Positions 1 to 4,966 of a stretch of DNA of 5,332 bases are shown piece after piece. Both the position numbers and the translations under genes were made by a program. The notes beneath the pieces were generated by a model. That model saw only the letters and a list, made by a program, of their open reading frames with translations. It did not search any database and was not told where the DNA came from. Position 1 is the stretch's first letter. Each line of letters starts with the position of its first letter. This DNA comes from DATAYF01 sp036272735 (lineage in GTDB: Bacteria > Chloroflexota > Ktedonobacteria > Ktedonobacterales > Ktedonobacteraceae), in the NCBI GenBank assembly GCA_036272735.1, contig DATAYF010000370.1, positions 1-5,332 on the forward strand, in the 5' to 3' direction.

Positions 1-154
1 GACAGTGATCAATTTGGTGCGGGTTCTGGCCTGGTGAGAAGGACAGCCACTCGCCAAAACACGCACCTCCCGCTTCGCCGTCTTAGGTACTTATTAAGGT
101 TCGCCAACAGTATCAAGGAGCGGAAGACCCGCTTAATCCCCAAATTTACAGACC

Positions 155-352
155 AGGATCCTCGCAAAAATCGCTCACAGCGTAATATTTGTTTGAGAAA
201 TGCTACGAAAAAGGATCCTTTGAAGACGGTAAAAAGGATATTTGAAAGGCATAGCATGTATTTCTCTTTACGGTTCCCTCTCCCTTTCGGGTAAGCCTAA
301 ACGGCTTGGGAAGGGGTTTTACACCCTTGTGAGCGGTTTTCGCAAGGATCCT
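155..352. repeat. Imperfect 24-bp inverted repeat bounding 198 bp
   Basis: The left arm 155-178 (AGGATCCTCGC, an A-run, then CGCTCAC) matches the reverse complement of the right arm 329-352 at 21 of 24 positions; the three differences are all transitions. A third copy of the core AGGATCCT lies between them at 212-219. No clear target-site duplication is seen outside the arms (GACC on the left, AGTCC on the right). The arrangement could be the ends of a small non-autonomous element or a large RNA hairpin. There is no ORF inside to choose between these. Confidence 0.5.
282..320 (+). terminator. Possible hairpin terminator, plus strand
   Basis: AAGCC (293-297) pairs with GGCTT (303-307) around the loop TAAAC. 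CCCTT (282-286) can pair with AAGGG (311-315) as a lower stem across an asymmetric internal loop. GTTTT (316-320) follows, which resembles a short U-tract for rightward transcription. No rightward gene is evident upstream in the window, so it may end a transcript starting outside the window or be fortuitous. Confidence 0.25.
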
Positions 353-409
353 AGTCCTACCTCAACATCAAGCGGAGAGGAGATGGGCCATTGACTGGTG
401 CATGCAACC

Positions 410-422
410 CCAGAGCGTCTGG
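410..422. other. Small hairpin downstream of the hydrolase gene
   Basis: CCAGA (410-414) and TCTGG (418-422) form a perfect 5-bp stem with a 3-nt loop, about 30 nt beyond the hydrolase stop codon in the direction of its transcription. No T-run follows on the minus strand, so it is not a typical intrinsic terminator. No better terminator for the operon is visible. Confidence 0.25.
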
Positions 423-452
423 CTCCTCTCTCCCCTCATTCGGCTCGGCACC

Positions 453-2189
453 TCAGTTCCGCTCAATCACGGGCAGGACCAGATAAGAGGGATGCGCGCG
501 CTCGTGATAGACGCAGTTGACCGCCTGCACGAAGTCCTTCTCGGTTTCCGTCTCGATGATTTCACCGGTATTGGTATTGCGATCAAAGCGCGGGAAGTTG
601 GAGCTGGAAACCTCCAGGCGAATGCGGTGCCCCGCTTTGAACAGGTTGGACGTCGCCCACAGATCCAGGTGCAGTTCGTAGATCTGTCCTGGCTCTAGCA
701 GTTTCGGCTCGGTGAACGACTCGCGATAGCGGGCGCGCAGGACGCCATCGGTCAGGATCTCCGCCCGACCATCAGGAGACACATCGACCAGCTTCCCGGT
801 GAAATCGGTATCACAGGCCGAGGAGGAGACAGACAACACCAATTCAATGGGGCCGGTCACCTCCACCGGCTCCTCCAAGACCGGTGTGCTATAGCAAAGC
901 ACATCTTCACGCGCCTCCATGCTGCGTTGATCGCGTGGTCCCTGGTCAAGACCCAGAGACAGCAGAATGGCCCCTCCCACTGTCGGGACGGGCCGGCGTG
1001 GGTCGTAAAGATAGACATCCTCAGCCTCCTCTGCAGGTGCCTCGGTCGAAAGCGTGCCATCGCCTGCCGCGGTGTTGGCATGGCCGCCGCTGTGCAGGTA
1101 GTAGGGACGGAACAGGGTATCGGGCAGCGGCCAGTCATCTTCCTCGCGCCACTGATCCAGCCCCATCACAAAGAGCTTCACCGGTTTGTCCTGCTCCACG
1201 CCGTTGTCCTCGCCTTTGAGCCAGTGGTCATACCACCGCAGTTGCACCCCGACGAGATCAGCCGCCTCCCCACTAGCCATCAGACCGTAGGTGCGTTCCG
1301 GAAAGACGCCGGTCATCCCTCCATGCGACCAGGGACCGATCAGGAGCCGCTGGTGCTGGCGCGCCAGAGCACTGCCCCCGCGCTGCTTCATCCCGGTATA
1401 ATTCTCCAGGGTCCCGCCCAGGAAAATATCATACCAGCCCCCGATATGGAGCGCGGGCACCGTGATCTGCTCGTAGTATTCCTTGTGGGCCATGCCGCGC
1501 CAATAGTCATCATAGGTGGGGTGGGCCAGCCACTCGAAATAGAAGGGAGCGAAGTCGCGCAGCAAAGGCATATCAACTAGCGGGAGGTGCTCGAACTGGG
1601 CGGGGACATTGCCCATCATCTGCATGAGCGCATCCATGTGTTCTCTGCTGGCCTTGCCTTGCCGCATCCGCCGTTGCAATTCTTCGGGGACCATTCCCAG
1701 AGACCAATGCAGGGACATCCCCAACTCGAAGACCCCGCCGGTATGACGCCACGGAGCCTGGTAATAGTCAGAGGTGGTGATGGCAGGAGCCATCGCTCGC
1801 AGGGCCTCTGGCTGCTCTCTGGCCAACAACCATTGGGTGAAGCCCAGGTAGGATCCCCCTACAGTGCCGATCTGGCCCGTCGACCAGGGCTGCTGAGCAA
1901 TCCAGGCCACGGTATCGGCTCCATCGTTCGCTTCATTGACGATGGGAGTAAACTTGCCTTCCGAGGCGAAACGCCCGCGGCAGTCCTGGAGCACGACGGC
2001 GTAGCCTGCCTGGACCGCCCGTGAGGCGTCGATAACCGCCTGCATAATCACGGGCAGGTCTTTGTTGTAGGGCAGACGTGAGAGCAACACCGGGACCGGT
2101 CCTCCCTCGGCAGGACGATAGACATCGGTGGCGAGGCTGATACCATCGCGCATAGGAACCATGACGTTTTTTTCAATCAGAATATTCAT
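453..2189 (-). CDS. CocE/NonD family serine hydrolase (X-Pro dipeptidyl-peptidase S15-like)
   Basis: A 578-residue alpha/beta hydrolase of the CocE/NonD (peptidase S15) family, whose members cleave esters or amides (cocaine esterase, acylases, alpha-amino ester hydrolases). The nucleophile elbow GGSYLG places Ser113. Asp254 in GGWYDIF and His289 in GPWSHGG complete the triad. Tyr41 in RLPYNK matches the oxyanion-hole tyrosine of cocaine esterase. Order: catalytic core about 1-150, helical cap about 150-225, rest of the core to about 325, then a jelly-roll PepX_C domain about 340-575 (GPIEL, TDFTGKLVDV, GHRIRLEVSSSNFPRFDRN). Length is normal and no signal peptide is seen, so it is probably cytoplasmic. 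I chose the ATG at 2189 because AAGGAGAAGGAG (2197-2208) ends 7 nt upstream; the frame stays open to an ATG at 2243, but that start lacks this support. It is the second main gene of a leftward operon behind the SDR. The substrate cannot be predicted. Confidence 0.95.
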   Translation of the reverse strand: MNILIEKNVMVPMRDGISLATDVYRPAEGGPVPVLLSRLPYNKDLPVIMQAVIDASRAVQAGYAVVLQDCRGRFASEGKFTPIVNEANDGADTVAWIAQQPWSTGQIGTVGGSYLGFTQWLLAREQPEALRAMAPAITTSDYYQAPWRHTGGVFELGMSLHWSLGMVPEELQRRMRQGKASREHMDALMQMMGNVPAQFEHLPLVDMPLLRDFAPFYFEWLAHPTYDDYWRGMAHKEYYEQITVPALHIGGWYDIFLGGTLENYTGMKQRGGSALARQHQRLLIGPWSHGGMTGVFPERTYGLMASGEAADLVGVQLRWYDHWLKGEDNGVEQDKPVKLFVMGLDQWREEDDWPLPDTLFRPYYLHSGGHANTAAGDGTLSTEAPAEEAEDVYLYDPRRPVPTVGGAILLSLGLDQGPRDQRSMEAREDVLCYSTPVLEEPVEVTGPIELVLSVSSSACDTDFTGKLVDVSPDGRAEILTDGVLRARYRESFTEPKLLEPGQIYELHLDLWATSNLFKAGHRIRLEVSSSNFPRFDRNTNTGEIIETETEKDFVQAVNCVYHERAHPSYLVLPVIERN

Positions 2190-2310
2190 CGTTGTACTCC
2201 TTCTCCTTTGCATCATATGCAGACAGCTCACGCGCTCTCTCATACTTCATTCCCGCCGTCCCGCCGGTCACGAAAACGGTCATCTCCCGTCTCTTCCAGA
2301 TCGTGGTCAT
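2173..2310 (-). CDS. Doubtful 45-aa ORF between SDR and hydrolase, SDR-like fragment
   Basis: A short frame in the 226-nt gap of the operon, not recognised as a known protein. The ATG at 2310 has a good ribosome binding site (GGGGGAG at 2319-2325, 8 nt away). The frame stays open back to an ATG at 2388, 27 nt after the SDR stop, which would give 71 residues. It ends 17 nt inside the hydrolase gene in another frame, so translation could be coupled. Residues 11-20 (TVFVTGGTAG) followed by RARELS resemble the start of a short-chain dehydrogenase, but the last glycine of the TGxxxGxG motif is missing and the rest is a charged tail. It may be the stub of a second SDR gene, a small leader ORF or chance. 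Confidence 0.25.
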   Translation of the reverse strand: MTTIWKRREMTVFVTGGTAGMKYERARELSAYDAKEKEYNDEYSD

Positions 2311-2415
2311 GCTGCTGTCTCCCCCATGTCTTTTCTCCTCTCTCTGAGAGCCCCGCGCGAGAGCATCCAGCTGGTCGTGTTGTGACATCAGACGTTCTCT
2401 TCTTGATCATGGTTC

Positions 2416-3306
2416 TCAGAGCGCATGGATCAGCTCGCTTTGACGAAGCAACTCCTGGGAGACTTCCCAGAGACGGCGACGGATGGCGACATCATAGGAG
2501 AGCTGAGAGGAGGATGTCTCCTTGCCTTGTTTGCTTTGGGAGAAGTATTTCCCACTGGCGCCCTCGACCTCGGGTGAGGTTGCCACGTAAAGCGTCGTCT
2601 GCGCCCCCTTCTCGGCATCGATTCCTATGATGCGGTAGAGCAAGACCCCGATGGCATGCAGAAAGCCTTTCGTGCCGTTGTTAAAGTTGGAGTTCACCGG
2701 TCCAGGATGGAGAGCATTGACCGTGACCCCTGTGCCTTTGAGCTGATCAGCCAGTTCGTAGGTAAAGTAGATCTGTGCGAGCTTGGACTGGTTATAGGCT
2801 TTCGCGGCGTGATACTTCCGTGTCCCTTGCAGATCAGCAAAATCAATTTTCCCGATGGTATGCCCGTTCGAACTCACATTCACGATCCGCGCTGGTGCAC
2901 TCGCTTTCAGCACATCCAGCAGCTGTTGCGTGAGCAGGAACGGAGCCAGGTAATTCGTCGCGAAGGTGACCTCGAGCCCATCAGTCGTGACCTTATGTTC
3001 GCCATTCACCCCCCCGGCGTTGTTGATCAGCACGTGAAGCTGAGCATACTTCTGTTTGAACTCGTGGGCCACGCGGCGGACCTGAGAAAGCTCTGAGAGG
3101 TCCGCGACGATCAGATCCACCTGGTCGTTCGAGCTTTCCTCTTTGATCTCGGCCTGCACAGCTTCTCCCCTCGCGCGATTGCGGCAGATCATGACCACGG
3201 TCGCGCCCAATTTGGCCAGTTCTCTGGCTGTCACCTTGCCAATCCCTGAACTACTGCCTGTCACCAGGCACACTTTTCCTTGCATACTCTTGTTATTCAT
3301 GGTCAT
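2416..3306 (-). CDS. Short-chain dehydrogenase/reductase (retinol dehydrogenase/WWOX-like SDR)
   Basis: A 296-residue classical SDR that should catalyse NAD(P)-dependent oxidation or reduction of an alcohol/carbonyl pair in the cytoplasm. Visible motifs are the cofactor loop TGSSSGIG (16-23), DL after beta-4 (69-70), NNAGG (95-99), and a catalytic tetrad of Asn118, Ser145 (in VNVSS), Tyr171 and Lys175 (YNQSK), then HPGPV (200-204). Arg42 in ICRN after the second strand suggests preference for NADP(H), by family analogy. The pattern NNAGG, ATNYLAPFLLT, LHPGPV is typical of the retinol dehydrogenase-like group, although the natural substrate need not be a retinoid. The first ATG is preferred: AGGAG (3316-3320) lies 9 nt upstream, whereas the next ATG would be 15 nt away. 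It is the first gene of the leftward operon, under a MerR-type promoter and divergent to the regulator. Confidence 0.95.
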   Translation of the reverse strand: MTMNNKSMQGKVCLVTGSSSGIGKVTARELAKLGATVVMICRNRARGEAVQAEIKEESSNDQVDLIVADLSELSQVRRVAHEFKQKYAQLHVLINNAGGVNGEHKVTTDGLEVTFATNYLAPFLLTQQLLDVLKASAPARIVNVSSNGHTIGKIDFADLQGTRKYHAAKAYNQSKLAQIYFTYELADQLKGTGVTVNALHPGPVNSNFNNGTKGFLHAIGVLLYRIIGIDAEKGAQTTLYVATSPEVEGASGKYFSQSKQGKETSSSQLSYDVAIRRRLWEVSQELLRQSELIHAL

Positions 3307-3405
3307 GGTTCCTATCTCCTGCTCGTTTGAAATGACGTGGAAGCCTCTCGGGCAAGCCCTGTTCCCTCTTCAAAGGTACTTGCCTCCTCCATGCCCAGAG
3401 TGTAA

Positions 3406-3427
3406 ACTATAGAGCATGGTCTATAGT
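3406..3427. promoter_or_regulatory. Operator dyad for the MerR-family regulator
   Basis: The arms ACTATAGA (3406-3413) and TCTATAGT (3420-3427) are perfect reverse complements around the 6-bp centre GCATGG. The dyad sits in the lengthened spacer of the leftward promoter and overlaps the end of its -35. This is the known binding geometry of MerR dimers, which activate by twisting the spacer. The adjacent divergent MerR gene is the obvious binder, though binding itself is inferred. Confidence 0.8.
3422..3427 (+). promoter_or_regulatory. Candidate -10 of the MerR gene promoter
   Basis: TATAGT matches 5 of 6 consensus positions and lies 25 nt before the MerR start codon. No good -35 is found at 16-18 bp upstream (only AGTGTA-like sequence). 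The hexamer is inside the right operator arm and beside the -35 of the opposing promoter, so the regulator would probably repress its own gene when bound. Confidence 0.4.
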
Positions 3428-3452
3428 CAAGTCTTTTTTGGAGGAGTTTTCC

Positions 3453-3854
3453 ATGTTCATCAAAGAATTGGAGAAAAAGACTGGTTTGACGCGTCACACC
3501 ATTCGTTTTTATGAGAAACAAGGGTTCCTTCTTCAGGAGCGCTCATTCCGTCGTAAGGAAAATAACTATCGGGATTATTCCGAGGAGACGGTGGGGTATC
3601 TCATGATGCTCAAAGCAGGTCAGGCAGCAGGGTTTACGTTAGCAGAGATCAAAGAACTCATCAACGCAGATGAGGCAAATGACCTTCCTCTCCAAAAGAA
3701 AGTTGAGGTTCTTCGCCAAAAGATGCAGGAGATCGACCGAAAAAAAGCAGCATTAGACCAGATGCAGACGTATCTCGCACAGATGGTGGCAAACAAGTTG
3801 GCAAACAAGTTGGCGTGGATCGATGCCGAGGAAAAGGGAACGGCTCATAGTTAG
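3453..3854 (+). CDS. MerR family transcriptional regulator, cysteine-free
   Basis: A 133-residue MerR-family DNA-binding activator/repressor. The N-terminal winged helix-turn-helix (about 1-70) is clear: IKELEKKTGLTRHTIRFYEKQG, then NNYRDYSEE (38-45) and GFTLAEIKELI (60-70). Residues about 78-112 form the antiparallel coiled-coil dimer helix (LQKKVEVLRQK, IDRKKAALDQM). After it only a short tail remains, as in small metal- or aldehyde-type members, with no large drug-binding domain. There are no cysteines, so thiol-based metal sensing as in MerR, CueR or ZntR, and thiol sensing as in NmlR/AdhR, are unlikely. The ATG at 3453 is chosen because GGAGGAG (3440-3446) precedes it by 6 nt; a TTG at 3438 overlaps that site and is rejected. 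It is divergent to the SDR and hydrolase genes and shares their operator, so they are its likely targets. The effector is unknown. Confidence 0.93.
   Translation: MFIKELEKKTGLTRHTIRFYEKQGFLLQERSFRRKENNYRDYSEETVGYLMMLKAGQAAGFTLAEIKELINADEANDLPLQKKVEVLRQKMQEIDRKKAALDQMQTYLAQMVANKLANKLAWIDAEEKGTAHS
3788..3814 (+). repeat. In-frame 12-bp tandem duplication in the MerR gene
   Basis: GGCAAACAAGTT occurs at 3788-3799 and again at 3800-3811, followed by GGC (3812-3814). It encodes the doubled tail motif ANKL-ANKL (residues 113-120), just after the dimerisation helix. The copies are identical, which suggests recent slippage. It adds four residues where MerR proteins usually carry their effector loop or C-terminal helix. 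Confidence 0.85.
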
Positions 3855-4241
3855 ATCTGCGTCATTCCTGGGCAATGACAGGCTCGCTTTCCACTGTGTG
3901 GAATATGTGCTCGTCTCACGACCGATTTCATAACGGTGTTCAGTGCGAGCAAGGAAGACAGGGCCAATCCGAGAGCTGCTGCAATGGTCACGTTGGGGAA
4001 CGATCTTTGCCAGCTTCAGCGGGCACGAGCGAGGCAGTCTGGGAGATCCGGGCTGGTTCTCCTGGCCAGCCCAGATATCTCAAGGATCTTTCGAGCAATA
4101 TGCGCGAAGGACCATCTTGCTTTATTTTGCATACGTCTCAAGAAATTGACCAACTCCCTCTCCCTGAAAAACGATCTGACCCCCGATACTTCCTGGCCTC
4201 AACACAAAAAAGTGATCATTATAGGGGACAGCAATCAATTG
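3855..4241. other. Region without a recognised gene
   Basis: Several frames are open on both strands, but none has a convincing ribosome binding site and domain. A plus-strand frame 3943-4149 (GTG start, 68 codons, tryptophan-rich around WSRWG) and the plus frame that runs into the HEAT repeats from 3936 cannot be assigned. On the minus strand, the last 40 or so codons before a TAA at 4124-4122 read like natural protein (VLRPGS, then GQIVFQGEGVGQF), and may be the 3' stub of a lost gene. The stretch is best viewed as degraded or spacer DNA. Confidence 0.45.
3861..3879 (+). terminator. Weak hairpin after the MerR gene
   Basis: GTCATT (3861-3866) pairs with AATGAC (3874-3879) around a 7-nt loop, starting 7 nt after the MerR stop codon. 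The stem is short and no T-run follows, so it may only be a weak terminator or a chance palindrome. Confidence 0.25.
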
Positions 4242-4250
4242 ATGAGTGTA
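4122..4250 (-). pseudogene. Possible 3' remnant of an unidentified minus-strand gene
   Basis: About 42 codons ending in TAA (4124-4122) have balanced, protein-like composition (HQLIAVPYNDHFFVLRPGS, then GGQIVF). Upstream, the frame runs straight into sequence antisense to the HEAT repeats, at about the point (4251) where HEAT-coding sequence begins. This would fit a gene truncated at a rearrangement junction. I do not recognise the family, and chance openness is a real alternative. Confidence 0.2.
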
Positions 4251-4800
4251 AATTTGGGAACTCTGGGCAATCCGCGAGTGATCACCGCGCTGAAAGCGTT
4301 GCTCACCGACCAGAGCGCCCATCTGCGCCGACTCGTGCTGAGAGCGCTGGTGCAGGTGGATCCCAAGCAACCCATCCCGTATCTGCTCACCGCCCTCCAC
4401 GACCAGAGCGTCTCCATCCGTCTGGAGGCAGTCAACGTTCTGAGCAGGTTGGGAAAAGCACAAACGGTTGAACCCCTGATCACCGCGCTGAGCGATGAGG
4501 ATTGGGCAGTCCGTCGGGATACAGCCACTGCGCTGGGGACTCTGGGCGATACAGAGACATGGGTCCCGTACGAACGCTGCCGAAGCGCTGGGGACCCTGG
4601 GCGATCTTCGCGCCGTCGCTCCTCTGATTGCCGCGCTGGGCGATGCGGATGCGCAGGTCCGCGAAGTAGTGGCCACTGCGCTGGGCTCCCTGGGTGATGG
4701 CCGTGCCATACAGCCATTGCACGCATTGTTGGCAGATCCGGTCAGTGCCGTGACTCGGCAGGCAACTCAGGCTCTTGCTCAGTTGAAGGGTTCCGTATAG
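4242..4800 (+). pseudogene. HEAT-repeat protein gene, frameshifted and probably 5'-truncated
   Basis: The plus strand encodes PBS-lyase/phycocyanobilin-type HEAT repeats, helical scaffolds for protein-protein contact. Typical units are ALGTLGDLRAVAPLIAALG and ALGSLGDGRAIQPLHALLA, each 31 residues. From 4242 to about 4571 they are read in one frame, through GDTETWVPY. From about 4567 to the TAG at 4798-4800 they continue in the +1 frame (RTNAAEALGTLGD onward). Without the shift the first frame reads non-HEAT sequence to about 4697. The sequence begins abruptly in the middle of a unit (LGTLGNPRV from 4254), so the 5' part seems lost. The ATG at 4242 has only a distant purine-rich AGGGGA upstream. 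A truncated product from the first frame could still be made, but a full repeat protein could not. Partner unknown. Confidence 0.75.
4251..4776 (+). repeat. Tandem 93-bp HEAT-coding repeats, one unit short by 38 bp
   Basis: Using the two codons equivalent to the AL of ALGxLGD as anchor, unit starts fall at 4251, 4344, 4437, 4530, 4585, 4678 and 4771. The spacing is 93, 93, 93, 55, 93 and 93 bp. All intact units therefore encode exactly 31 residues, and the fourth lacks 38 bp. Units starting at 4530 and 4585 share nearly identical first 21 bp (GCGCTGGGGAC, C/T difference, CTGGGCGAT), which points to amplification by duplication. Confidence 0.85.
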
Positions 4801-4925
4801 GGAGCGCTTCAGACAGGGTTTCAAACGAGTTCTCGAGGACGAATGGACCTTCCCTGGAGGCGGCAAAACATATGGCACAAAACGGCAAACTATTGGTTCA
4901 TACGCATCCTCGCTGATCTAAAGTA

Positions 4926-4934
4926 TGGTATGCT
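4926..4934 (+). promoter_or_regulatory. Candidate extended -10 for the DUF302 gene
   Basis: TG (4926-4927), one base, then TATGCT (4929-4934) forms an extended -10 element 32 nt before the GTG start. No clear -35 is visible at the matching distance, so support is modest. The 166-nt gap between the HEAT pseudogene and this gene holds nothing else that I recognise. Confidence 0.35.
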
Positions 4935-4966
4935 AAGGAAAGATACGACGAACGAGGAGGGAACAC

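Larger units (their letters stand above)
1..452. other. Intergenic region with no convincing gene
   Basis: No reading frame here looks like a protein. Frames open on both strands (about 34-294 on plus, 257-9 on minus) give arginine-rich or low-information translations without a ribosome binding site or a recognisable domain. The stretch lies downstream of the leftward hydrolase gene. It is locally AT-rich around 180-250 and contains three copies of the octamer AGGATCCT (155-162, 212-219, 345-352), a long inverted repeat and several small hairpins, listed separately. It may be an eroded mobile-element remnant or an ordinary spacer; the sequence does not decide. Confidence 0.6.
3399..3430 (-). 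promoter_or_regulatory. MerR-type promoter for the SDR-hydrolase operon
   Basis: Read leftward, -35 TTGACT (3430-3425) and -10 TACACT (3404-3399) are separated by 20 bp; with TTACAC as -10 the spacer would be 19 bp. Both exceed the usual 17 bp and match the stretched spacers of MerR-activated promoters. The spacer is almost filled by a dyad. The predicted start lies near 3392, giving a leader of about 85 nt before the SDR start codon. The hexamers are good matches to the sigma-70-type consensus (5/6 for the -35, 4/6 for the -10). Confidence 0.75.

Noticed and set aside
1..452. tRNA or structured RNA gene at the left edge
   Set aside because: The small hairpins (for example 119-133 and 293-307) do not assemble into a cloverleaf, and no conserved riboswitch core was recognised.
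884..2024. Long open frames on the plus strand opposite the hydrolase (such as 927-1580 and 1587-2024) and minus-strand frames within it
   Set aside because: They overlap a gene with full catalytic motifs, lack ribosome binding sites and domain signatures, and are the usual by-product of GC-rich codon use.
2190..2243. N-terminal extension of the hydrolase to an ATG at 2243
   Set aside because: The extra 18 residues do not resemble a signal peptide, and the ATG at 2189 has a strong ribosome binding site at the right distance.
2656..3096. 146-codon plus-strand frame opposite the SDR
   Set aside because: It is antisense to a complete SDR with all motifs, and its translation shows no recognisable fold.
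3855..4250. Insertion-sequence or transposase remnant downstream of the MerR gene
   Set aside because: I looked for DDE/HTH motifs and terminal inverted repeats in this unassigned stretch and found none I could support.
4235..4878. Minus-strand frames opposite the HEAT repeats (4709-4122, 4726-4235, 4878-4480)
   Set aside because: They repeat with the same 93-bp period because they mirror the HEAT repeats; the plus strand carries the clear HEAT consensus.
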